A stretch of DNA of 5,422 nucleotides from SAR324 cluster bacterium. Lineage in GTDB: Bacteria > SAR324 > JACQKK01. The first letter of the stretch is position 1. Every line of letters begins with the position of its first letter. Positions 1-5,422 of this stretch are shown here, piece after piece. The notes beneath the pieces were generated by a model that was not told where the DNA came from, did not search any database, and was given only the letters and a program-made list of their open reading frames with translations. The DNA lies in the NCBI GenBank assembly GCA_027296185.1, contig JAPUJL010000447.1:1-5422 (forward strand), in the 5' to 3' direction. Made by a program: the position numbers and the translations under genes.

Positions 1-1344
1 GGGATGGGCTGCGGTGATTTCCACCCGATGGAATGCCCCGGCCTTCGCCTGGCCCTCGTTGATCAGCACCACGCCGTCCACCTCGGGACCCTGGAAGGCG
101 GCCCGGCCCCGCAGCAGCAGGTCGGTCTCCTCCGAGTAGCCCTCGACGAGCACCGAAAGGCGCTCGCCGATGCGGGCAGCGTTCTTTCTCGCCGAGACGG
201 CCTGTTGGGCTTCCATCAACGCCTGGCGGCGGGCGTGCTTGACCTTTGCCGGGACGGGATCGCCCAGTTGCGCCGATTTGATGTTGTCCTCGTGGGAGTA
301 GGCGAAGACCCCCACATGGTCGAACCAGCCCTCCTCCACGAAGGCGAGCAGCCGCTCGAACGCGGCATCGCCCTCGGTGGGAAAGCCGGTGATGAACGTG
401 GTGCGCAACGCCAGCCCCGGGAGACGCACCTTGAACGATTCCAGCTTGGCGCGGATTTCGGCCGCGGCGATGCGGCGGTTCATGTCCCGCAGCACACCGT
501 CGTCGATGTGCTGAAAGGGCATGTCCAGGTACGGGACGATGTGCGGACTTTCCGCCAGGGCCTCGAGCTCGGATTCGCCGAAGGTATTGGGGTACGAGTA
601 GAACAGGCGCACCCAGAATTCGCCGTCCAGCTCTCCGATGGCGCGCATCAGCTGCAACAGGCTTGCCCCGTCCCCCCGGTCGACCCCGTAGGACGAGGTG
701 TCCTGGGAGATCAGGTTGATCTCTTTCACGCCGCGGGCGGCATACTCCCGGATGTCCTCGACGATCGAGACCACGGGGCGGCTGCTGAAATAGCCCCGCA
801 AAAACGGGATGTTGCAGAAGGAGCACATGTTCGAGCACCCCTCCGCGATCTTCACGTAGACGTAAGGCTGCGGGGTGGTCTGGACCCGCTCCAGGGATTC
901 GTAATGGGCGTAGTGGGGCTTGGGCAGCAGCCGCACGCCCCGCCCCTCGATTCCGGCGTAGAGGTCGTCCAACAGCTCCGGGAGCTCGTGGAAATTGCTG
1001 GAGCCCAGCAGGCCGTCCAACTCCGGGATCTCCGCCAGCAGCGCGTCCCGGTAACGCTCGCTGAGGCAGCCGGCGCTGAGCAGCTTCTCGCATACGCCCG
1101 AGCCCTTGTAATCGCTCAGGGCCAGCAGGCGGTCGATGGACTCCTCGGTGGCGGACGTGAGGAAGGCGCAGGTATTGACGACGATCACCTCCGCCTCGGC
1201 CGGATCTTCGGTAAAGCCGTAGCCCCGCTTGCGGAGGGCTCCGAGCATGATCTCCGAGTCGACCCGGTTTTTCGAGCACCCCAGGGTCTCCAGGTAGACC
1301 CGCTTCCGGGCCGGCAGAGGCAGTTCCGCTACACTCGCTTTCAC
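1..1344 (-). CDS. rimO: Ribosomal protein S12 methylthiotransferase RimO (3' end cut by window edge)
   Basis: RimO is a cytoplasmic radical-SAM enzyme with two iron-sulfur clusters that adds a methylthio group to the conserved aspartate of ribosomal protein S12. The window holds 448 codons and no stop, so a short C-terminal tail is missing. The N-terminal UPF0004 domain (about residues 15-125) has cluster cysteines at C23 (LGCSKNRVDSE), C59 (VNTCAF) and C93 (AGCLSERY). The radical-SAM domain has the CxxxCxxC motif at C170, C174 and C177 (EGCSNMCSFC), then SQDTSSYGVD and YLDMPFQH. A TRAM-like region starts near residue 390 and includes EVDGVV. The motifs LGCSKNRVDSE, SQDTSSYG and the final EVDGVV favour RimO over its relatives MiaB and MtaB. 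The start is a GTG at 1344, with AAGGA five bases upstream; the next ATG (residue 33) falls after the first cluster cysteine. The gene begins 23 bases after the prfB stop, so the two are probably co-transcribed. Confidence 0.93.
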   Translation of the reverse strand, partial: MKASVAELPLPARKRVYLETLGCSKNRVDSEIMLGALRKRGYGFTEDPAEAEVIVVNTCAFLTSATEESIDRLLALSDYKGSGVCEKLLSAGCLSERYRDALLAEIPELDGLLGSSNFHELPELLDDLYAGIEGRGVRLLPKPHYAHYESLERVQTTPQPYVYVKIAEGCSNMCSFCNIPFLRGYFSSRPVVSIVEDIREYAARGVKEINLISQDTSSYGVDRGDGASLLQLMRAIGELDGEFWVRLFYSYPNTFGESELEALAESPHIVPYLDMPFQHIDDGVLRDMNRRIAAAEIRAKLESFKVRLPGLALRTTFITGFPTEGDAAFERLLAFVEEGWFDHVGVFAYSHEDNIKSAQLGDPVPAKVKHARRQALMEAQQAVSARKNAARIGERLSVLVEGYSEETDLLLRGRAAFQGPEVDGVVLINEGQAKAGAFHRVEITAAHP

Positions 1345-1367
1345 TGGTTTCCTTCGCTTCCGGGGGG

Positions 1368-2466
1368 TTAGACCACCTTCTTCAACAGGGCCTGTTCGAT
1401 GAAGGGATCGATTGCCCCATTCAGCACCCCCTGCGCATTGCCCACCTCCACGTCGGTGCGGTGGTCCTTGACCATCTGGTAGGGGTGCAGGACATAGCTG
1501 CGGATCTGGCTGCCCCAGGCGATCTGCTGCTTCTTGCTGTTGAGCTTGTCCCGCTCGGCTTGCAGCTCTTGCTGCTGCCGCTCATAGAGCCGGGCGCGCA
1601 GCACTTTCATGGCCGCGGCCTTGTTCTTGTGCTGGGAGCGTTGATTCTGGCACTGCACCACGATGCCCGTGGGCAGATGGGTGATGCGCACCGCCGAATC
1701 GGTGGTGTTGACGTGCTGCCCTCCGGCGCCCTGAGCGCGGTAGGTGTCGATTTGGAGATCGCCTTCGTCGATCTCCACCTCGATGGTCTCGTCGACATCC
1801 GGGTAGACGAATACCGAGGCGAAGGACGTATGGCGCCGCTTGTTGGCGTCGAAGGGCGAGATGCGCACCAGCCGGTGTACCCCCGCCTCGGTCTTGAGGT
1901 AACCGAAGGCGTAGTCGCCGTTCACCGAAAACGTTGCCGAGCGCACCCCCGCCTCCTCGGCGGCCTGATAATCCAGCACTTCCATGCGGAATCCGCGGTT
2001 CTCCGCCCAGCGGCTGTACATTCGTAGCAGCATCGCCGCCCAGTCGGCGGATTCGGTGCCGCCGGCTCCCGAATGGACGGTGACGATGGCGTTCTTGTCG
2101 TCCTGCTCGCCGCTGAGCAGGTTCTTCAACTCGAGCGAGGATACATGGGATTCCAGACGGCAGCCAAGTCCTTCCAGCTCCGCCTGGAGAGCGGAGTCGG
2201 TTTCTTCGTCGAGCAGGGAGAGCCCCGTCTCCAGTTCCTCCAGATCGGAGACGAACGCCGACCACTCCTCGACGATCTCGTGGAGATGGCGGATGTCCTT
2301 CAGAACCGGGTTGCGCTCTTCGGGAGGGATTTGCCAGAAGCCCTCGGCGCTGGATTGGCTCTCCAGCGATTCGAGCCGTTTGACCTTCTCGGCGACGTCA
2401 AAGATACCCTTCGAGAGAGACCCGCCGGGCCTTAATGCGATCGAATTTCTCGCGAAGCTCTTCCAT
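1368..2466 (-). CDS. prfB: Peptide chain release factor 2, expressed by programmed +1 frameshift
   Basis: RF2 recognises UGA and UAA stop codons in the ribosomal A site and triggers release of the finished peptide. The gene is split: 22 codons from the ATG at 2466 to CTT at 2401, an in-frame TGA at 2400-2398, then 343 codons in the +1 frame from GAC at 2399 to TAA at 1368. The joined product is 365 residues, the length of E. coli RF2. The stop-codon recognition tripeptide SPF falls at about residues 203-205, and the catalytic GGQ ([10 protein letters not shown]) at about 248-250. [12 protein letters not shown] is the usual RF signature near residue 131. The start ATG has GGAAG six bases upstream; an overlapping ATG at 2478 is in another frame and soon hits a stop. 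A 147-base gap separates it from the unknown gene upstream, and rimO follows 23 bases after the stop. An annotation that misses the frameshift would give only a truncated protein starting near 2129. Confidence 0.96.
2397..2411 (-). promoter_or_regulatory. prfB programmed +1 frameshift site (autoregulatory)
   Basis: On the minus strand the sequence reads AAGGGTATCTTTGAC. It has a Shine-Dalgarno-like AAGGG, then TAT, the slippery CTT codon, an in-frame TGA and a following C. This is the classic RF2 element with the classic spacing. In the known mechanism, low RF2 leaves the UGA unread, the ribosome slips from CUU to UUU, and full-length RF2 is made; high RF2 terminates at codon 23. The flanking frames fit exactly: the 22-codon leader and the downstream frame both encode RF2-like sequence, so it is not a sequencing error. 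Confidence 0.95.
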
Positions 2467-2497
2467 GATCGTCTTCCATCCAGTGAGGGTTTTCCGC

Positions 2498-2519
2498 GTG
2501 GCCCGCGCCGTCAGGCCAC
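2498..2519. repeat. Short inverted repeat in the prfB leader
   Basis: GTGGCC and GGCCAC face each other across a 10-base spacer, and the stem can extend by two pairs (one of them G-T) to leave a six-base loop. It lies 32 bases before the prfB start. No T-run follows on either strand, so it does not look like an intrinsic terminator. It may be a leader-RNA hairpin, or chance in GC-rich DNA. Confidence 0.3.
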
Positions 2520-2613
2520 TGAAATGACACGGTATCACATCCACCGCAGGGCGCAAGGGGGGCATCAATGGTCGGGCGATACGAGAGAGGGAAACGGTTG
2601 CACCGCCCCCGCC

Positions 2614-3432
2614 TCAAGCCTGGGCGGCCATCTCCTCGGCCATGTGCTCCAGGGGGAGTAAGTCGATCCGCTGCTCCAGGGCGCGCTGCACCTGGTCCAG
2701 TTCCTTGCGCAGGCGCCCCAACTCCTCCAGGGCGCCGGAGCACTCCTCGCGGGAGGCGGGCTGGGCGGCGAGCCGCTCGAAGGTGGCGAAGGAGCGGCGC
2801 ACGGAGTCGAGAGCCGGACCCACCTCCCAGCTGATGAGAGCCGGGCCGATCCGCTTGCGCTGGCGGAAGCGGCGAATCTCTTCCAGCACCGTCCGGTAGC
2901 TGGCCTCGGCGCCCCCGGCGCAGGCGCGCTCCCAGATATCCCCGCGCTCCGCGGGGTCCGGCACATGGGCCAGTTTGATGGATTTGCTCCAGCCGTAGCG
3001 GACGATTTCCGCCTCGCCTTCCGCCCGGTGCTCCGGATCGAGCAGGCGGTAGGAATCGGCCACGATGCACAGCTCGGAGATGCGCCGGAAGTCCAGGTCG
3101 AGGTGTTCGGTCAGGAACGCCCGCTGCTCGGCGGGGCGGGGGATGTGGTGCTTCACGGTCAGGACGATCCGCAGGACGGACGGCGCGATCTTGACGGCGG
3201 CCTCGTCCAGGAACTCCTGGGCCCGGTTGACGAAGGCGATCTCCGCCATCAGCTCGTCCCGCCGCTCCCAATCGAACAGTCCCGCCTCCCCGGGGCCGGC
3301 GGGGGTCTCGATCCATCGCGCCTGGATCGCGGTGAGGCGGGAAGTGGGCGATTCCGTGCGCACGGAAACGTTCAACGGTTCCTGGGCATGGGGGACCAGT
3401 GCTGCATCGGCGGATAGAATCCTTCTAGCCAT
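2614..3432 (-). CDS. Unrecognised, mostly helical protein in the ParB position downstream of a ParA-type ATPase
   Basis: I do not recognise the family of this 272-residue protein. It has no signal peptide, membrane segment or cysteine cluster, so it is probably cytoplasmic. The first 45 residues look polar and disordered. A charged, helix-rich middle follows (about residues 55-195), including LDLDFRRISELCIVADSYRL (111-130) and GWSKSIKLAHVPDPAERGD (147-165). The C-terminus (about 228-270) is rich in E, L, R and Q with heptad-like spacing, suggesting a coiled coil. The start ATG overlaps the ATPase stop (shared ATGGCTAG) and has AGGAGG three bases upstream, so the genes are almost certainly co-translated. 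A ParB would normally sit here, but I see no GERRxRA-type motif. By analogy with other ParA systems it could be a cargo adaptor or DNA-binding partner; that is inference. The GWSK segment loosely resembles short helical motifs in some phage and plasmid proteins, too weakly to assign. Confidence 0.85.
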   Translation of the reverse strand: MARRILSADAALVPHAQEPLNVSVRTESPTSRLTAIQARWIETPAGPGEAGLFDWERRDELMAEIAFVNRAQEFLDEAAVKIAPSVLRIVLTVKHHIPRPAEQRAFLTEHLDLDFRRISELCIVADSYRLLDPEHRAEGEAEIVRYGWSKSIKLAHVPDPAERGDIWERACAGGAEASYRTVLEEIRRFRQRKRIGPALISWEVGPALDSVRRSFATFERLAAQPASREECSGALEELGRLRKELDQVQRALEQRIDLLPLEHMAEEMAAQA

Positions 3433-4204
3433 GTGCCTCCTGATGGCTGATCATGCGCTGGTGGATTTCCTTCACAAGGCTGCGGTAGGACTCCCGGGCG
3501 CGGGTGTCCGGGGACTCGAGAGGGGTTTGGTGATTCTGGGCGGCGGTGGCGATCGCCGTCGAAAGCGGGATCACCGAGCGGAACAGCAGGTCCGGGAACG
3601 CCGCCTCGAGGGACTTCCGGTTGATCCGGTTCTGAGTGACGTGCTCCCGGTGGAGCGTGATGGCGATGCCCAGCAGCTTGGGGCGGACGCCTTGGCTCGA
3701 GCGGAAGTGTTCCAGGTACGCGAGCAGATTGCTGATGCCGGTCAGGGAAAGGTAGTCGGTGTGAGTCGGGATGACGATGTAATCGGCCAGGTAGAGGACG
3801 TTGTCGTTGATGATCGACAGGGTCGGGGGCAAATCCCAGATCAGCAGGGCCCGGGAATCGAACTCCCCCATCAGCCGCTCCTTCATGTACGCCACTGGGT
3901 TCTCGTCCAGGTGAATGCGCTTCTCGGCCTCGTAGAGGTGCATGCGGCCCGACTCCACCACATGAAACGAGATCTCCGGCCTGTACTGGATCAGGTCCAG
4001 GGTATCCGTGGCCCGGTAGAGGTAGGCCCCCAGCGAGTTCTCGCCCCGCAGGTCCAGGGAGATGGCCACGTTGCCCTGGTTGTCGGCATCGACCAGCACC
4101 ACTTCCCGATCCGGGTTGGCCAGGGCGTACTGATGGGCGAGGGCGATGGCCAGGGTGGTCTTGCCCGTTCCGCCCTTGGCCGACAAGATGGCGATGTTAA
4201 TCAT
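3425..4204 (-). CDS. ParA/Soj-family ATPase (orphan type, no ParB gene beside it)
   Basis: This 259-residue protein is a deviant-Walker ATPase of the ParA/MinD superfamily. Such proteins dimerise on ATP, usually coat the nucleoid, and position DNA or other cargo. The P-loop KGGTGKTT is at residues 10-17, with signature lysine K10 and catalytic-loop K15. The second motif VDADNQGN is at 38-45, and the Walker B region IWDLPPTLS at 122-130. The C-terminus has the ParA-like pattern ending SYRSLVKEI (239-247). There is no N-terminal helix-turn-helix, so it resembles short Soj-type ParAs rather than plasmid type Ia proteins. The start is fixed at ATG 4204: a TGA sits directly before it in frame, and any later start would remove the P-loop. 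No clear Shine-Dalgarno is visible. The gene begins 79 bases after the tRNA-Gly 3' end on the same strand and could be reached by that transcript. Its partner gene overlaps its stop by 8 bases. It could be a chromosome-segregation paralogue or a cargo-positioning ATPase. Confidence 0.92.
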   Translation of the reverse strand: MINIAILSAKGGTGKTTLAIALAHQYALANPDREVVLVDADNQGNVAISLDLRGENSLGAYLYRATDTLDLIQYRPEISFHVVESGRMHLYEAEKRIHLDENPVAYMKERLMGEFDSRALLIWDLPPTLSIINDNVLYLADYIVIPTHTDYLSLTGISNLLAYLEHFRSSQGVRPKLLGIAITLHREHVTQNRINRKSLEAAFPDLLFRSVIPLSTAIATAAQNHQTPLESPDTRARESYRSLVKEIHQRMISHQEAHG

Positions 4205-4283
4205 TCACGCGAGATCGAGCGCTATCGCCTCAGAGGGGCGCGGCACCGCGGCTCCATGCCATCGGGACGCGCGAAGGCGATCA

Positions 4284-4356
4284 AGCGGGCGACGGGAGTT
4301 GAACCCGCGGCCCTCAGCTTGGGAAGCTGATGCTCTACCAACTGAGCTACACCCGC
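4284..4356 (-). tRNA. tRNA-Gly, anticodon CCC
   Basis: The minus strand folds into a complete 73-base cloverleaf. The 7-bp acceptor stem pairs GCGGGTG with CGCCCGC (one G-T pair) and has discriminator T. The D-arm is GCTC/GAGC, the anticodon stem TCAGC/GCTGA, and the T-arm GCGGG/CCCGT with loop TTCAACT. The anticodon loop TTCCCAA places CCC at positions 34-36, which reads the glycine codon GGG. The genome continues TGA after the discriminator, so CCA is not encoded and must be added by tRNA nucleotidyltransferase. The body closely resembles bacterial tRNA-Gly(CCC). Confidence 0.96.
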
Positions 4357-4367
4357 AACGTTCCCTT

Positions 4368-4396
4368 GATATAGGCGATATCCCACCGGAAGGCAA
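4368..4396 (-). promoter_or_regulatory. Likely sigma-70-type promoter for tRNA-Gly
   Basis: Read on the minus strand, a -35 element TTGCCT (4396-4391) and a -10 element TATATC (4373-4368) are separated by the optimal 17 bases. Each matches four of six consensus positions. The -10 box ends 11 bases before the mature tRNA 5' end, leaving a short leader for RNase P. The same transcript might continue into the ATPase gene; I see no clear terminator between them. Confidence 0.55.
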
Positions 4397-4584
4397 GGCG
4401 GCCGGCCCCATGATCGTCCCGATGAACAGACGGCGGAATCGGCAAGTCTGAGCGCGCCCGTGGCGATTTCCCGCTGGCGGACCGGGCGCCGTTCCCCTAT
4501 TCTACCGGGCAGGGCCCAGGGCGGCCCCGGGAGTCGTGGGTGGTTTGAGCCGGGTCCCCCAAACGGATGCCGATGGCGAAATGG

Positions 4585-4590
4585 AAAGGA
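4585..4590 (+). promoter_or_regulatory. Shine-Dalgarno that supports a GTG start for cmk
   Basis: AAAGGA lies six bases before the GTG at 4597. The earlier in-frame ATGs (4567 and 4573) and the later GTGs (4636, 4657, 4672, 4678) lack a site of similar quality. The rimO start in this window has nearly the same context (AAGGA, AACC, GTG). Confidence 0.45.
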
Positions 4591-4596
4591 AACCCG

Positions 4597-5367
4597 GTGG
4601 CCGGCGGGGCCTCAGGGAATGTTTCACGTGAAACAGTGGAGAAGATTCCAGCTGCGGTGGCCACCGTAAACGTGACCGTGGAAGTGATCGCCGTCGATGG
4701 GCCGGCCGGTGTGGGCAAGAGCTCTGTCGCACGCCGTCTGGCCGAGCGGCTGGGATACTACTTCCTGTCGTCGGGGTTGATTTACCGCTGCATGGCCTGG
4801 TACCTCACCGAGCGGGGCTGGGACGGCTCCGGAAAGCCGGATGCCGCTCCGCTGGAAAGCATGACTCTCCGCATCGGCGCGGACGGTGAGCCCATCGTCG
4901 ACGGCTCGGCGGTGCCGGCGGACTTGCGCTCCGAACGCATCTCCACCCTGGCCTCGGTGGTCTCGGCCAACCCGGCGGTGCGCGAACGCTCCAACGGATT
5001 GCAGCGGGCAATCGTCGCGGATATCGGCGCCACGGGCGCCTACCCTGGCGTAATTCTTGAGGGCAGGGACATCGGCACCGTCGTATTTCCGGACGCTCCG
5101 AGGAAGTTCTTCCTGACCGCCAGCGACGAGGTGCGGGCTGAGCGGCGCTACCTGGAGCTGAAGACCGGCGACCCCACGGTGAGCCGGGAAGCGGTGCTGG
5201 TGGCGATCCGGGAGCGGGACCACCGGGACCGTACCCGCGACGTGGCGCCCCTGAAGGCCGCCGACGACGCCATCGTCGTCGATACCTCCGGCCTGGACCT
5301 CGACGGAGTTTTGGAGGCGATTCTGGGTCACTTCGACCTTGGGCCCAATGACCTTGGGACGCCGTAG
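4597..5367 (+). CDS. cmk: Cytidylate (CMP) kinase
   Basis: Cmk is a cytoplasmic P-loop kinase that transfers phosphate from ATP to CMP or dCMP in pyrimidine nucleotide supply. Counting from GTG 4597 (256 residues), the P-loop GPAGVGKSS is at 35-43. SSGLIYR (58-64) takes the place of the family DxGAMYR, GRDIGTVVFPDA is at 156-167, and RDHRDRTR at 207-214, followed by APLKAADDAIVVDTSGL. All are hallmark Cmk segments. The conserved protein begins only about residue 28, since family members usually reach the P-loop within 10-15 residues. Either there is an N-terminal extension of about 25 residues, or translation starts later, at GTG 4672 or 4678, giving about 230 residues, nearer the usual length. 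ATG 4567 is also open. I chose 4597 for its ribosome binding site. A perfect parS site lies in the uncertain part. The gene is divergent from the tRNA and ends in TAG 55 bases before the window edge. Confidence 0.93.
   Translation: MAGGASGNVSRETVEKIPAAVATVNVTVEVIAVDGPAGVGKSSVARRLAERLGYYFLSSGLIYRCMAWYLTERGWDGSGKPDAAPLESMTLRIGADGEPIVDGSAVPADLRSERISTLASVVSANPAVRERSNGLQRAIVADIGATGAYPGVILEGRDIGTVVFPDAPRKFFLTASDEVRAERRYLELKTGDPTVSREAVLVAIRERDHRDRTRDVAPLKAADDAIVVDTSGLDLDGVLEAILGHFDLGPNDLGTP
4620..4635. promoter_or_regulatory. parS centromere-like site (perfect ParB-binding palindrome)
   Basis: TGTTTCACGTGAAACA is a perfect 16-bp palindrome identical to the consensus parS bound by chromosomal ParB/Spo0J proteins. 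ParB loads here as a CTP-dependent clamp and nucleates the partition complex that ParA moves. Such sites usually cluster near the replication origin, which suggests, as inference, that this locus is origin-proximal. It lies just inside or just before cmk depending on the start codon; in the cmk frame it encodes part of NVSRET. No parB is in the window, so the ParB would be encoded elsewhere. Confidence 0.93.
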
Positions 5368-5422
5368 CTAGTTGGCTGGTGGATCGATATGGGGACACCG
5401 TGGGGAATCCGCCACAACCACC

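Larger units (their letters stand above)
4357..4596. other. Divergent intergenic region between tRNA-Gly and cmk
   Basis: Apart from the tRNA promoter at its left end and the cmk ribosome binding site at its right end, I see no gene or RNA here. The right half is very GC-rich, with runs such as GGGCAGGGCCCAGGGCGG. I could not identify a convincing promoter for cmk; TATTCT at 4499-4504 is a possible -10 box but lacks a matching -35. Confidence 0.5.

Noticed and set aside
4..1371. A 455-codon open frame on the plus strand opposite rimO
   Set aside because: The minus strand encodes a clear RimO with all six cluster cysteines. The plus-strand translation is low-complexity, with no family features; long antisense frames are common in GC-rich DNA.
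2529..2556. Possible promoter for prfB (TTGCGC, then TACCGT at 16 bases on the minus strand)
   Set aside because: Each box matches only about three of six consensus bases, too weak to call in GC-rich sequence.
2467..2613. A duplicated tRNA 3' end (attachment site) bounding an integrated element
   Set aside because: Only a 7-base CGGGCGA match to the tRNA 3' region is present near 2573, too short to count, and there is no integrase in the window.
2432..3316. A 294-codon minus-strand frame overlapping the unknown gene and the prfB leader
   Set aside because: Its translation is almost all G, R, P and A, typical of a shifted frame. The 272-residue frame has a strong ribosome binding site and normal protein composition.
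3065..4330. A 421-codon open frame on the plus strand across the ATPase, its partner and part of the tRNA gene
   Set aside because: It runs antisense to a certain ATPase gene and into a tRNA gene, and its translation shows no recognisable domain.
4624..5331. Open frames on the minus strand opposite cmk
   Set aside because: They are mirror frames of a clear cytidylate kinase and show no independent motif or ribosome binding site.
5335..5358. Direct repeat GACCTTGGG twice at the end of cmk
   Set aside because: It is only nine bases, lies inside coding sequence, and encodes a similar short peptide (DLG) twice; probably chance or a small duplication.
5389..5422. Possible start of a further plus-strand gene (ATG 5389 or GTG 5400)
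   Set aside because: Only about 10 codons are visible, with nothing recognisable. rpsA or ispH often follows cmk, but the sequence shown does not support either.

Overview
The window is 5.4 kb of GC-rich bacterial chromosome. It carries housekeeping genes (rimO, prfB, a tRNA-Gly gene and cmk) and one less ordinary pair: a ParA-type ATPase gene followed by an unrecognised gene. The tRNA gene does not encode its 3' CCA, which argues against Escherichia-like gammaproteobacteria. High GC, a standard RF2 frameshift site and a Soj/Spo0J-type parS site fit many GC-rich phyla, and I cannot name a taxon from sequence alone.

Layout. Everything from base 1 to about 4356 reads on the minus strand, and cmk reads on the plus strand. 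In minus-strand transcription order: a tRNA-Gly(CCC) gene at 4356-4284 with a plausible promoter; a ParA-family ATPase at 4204-3425; an unknown mostly helical protein at 3432-2614, overlapping the ATPase gene by 8 bases; prfB (release factor 2) at 2466-1368, complete when read through a programmed +1 frameshift; and, 23 bases after prfB, rimO (methylthiotransferase for ribosomal protein S12), whose last residues lie beyond the left edge. On the plus strand, cmk (cytidylate kinase) runs to 5367, divergent from the tRNA. The last 55 bases hold no gene I can support.

How the parts relate. prfB and rimO both serve the translation apparatus and are probably co-transcribed. The ATPase gene and its partner are arranged like parA-parB, but the second protein shows no ParB motif. 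A perfect 16-bp palindromic parS site, the ParB-binding sequence of the Soj/Spo0J type, lies at 4620-4635 at the 5' end of cmk, about 415 bases from the ATPase start. The combination of an orphan-like ParA, a non-ParB partner and a nearby parS is the most interesting feature. It may be a positioning or segregation accessory module near the chromosome origin, but that function is inference.
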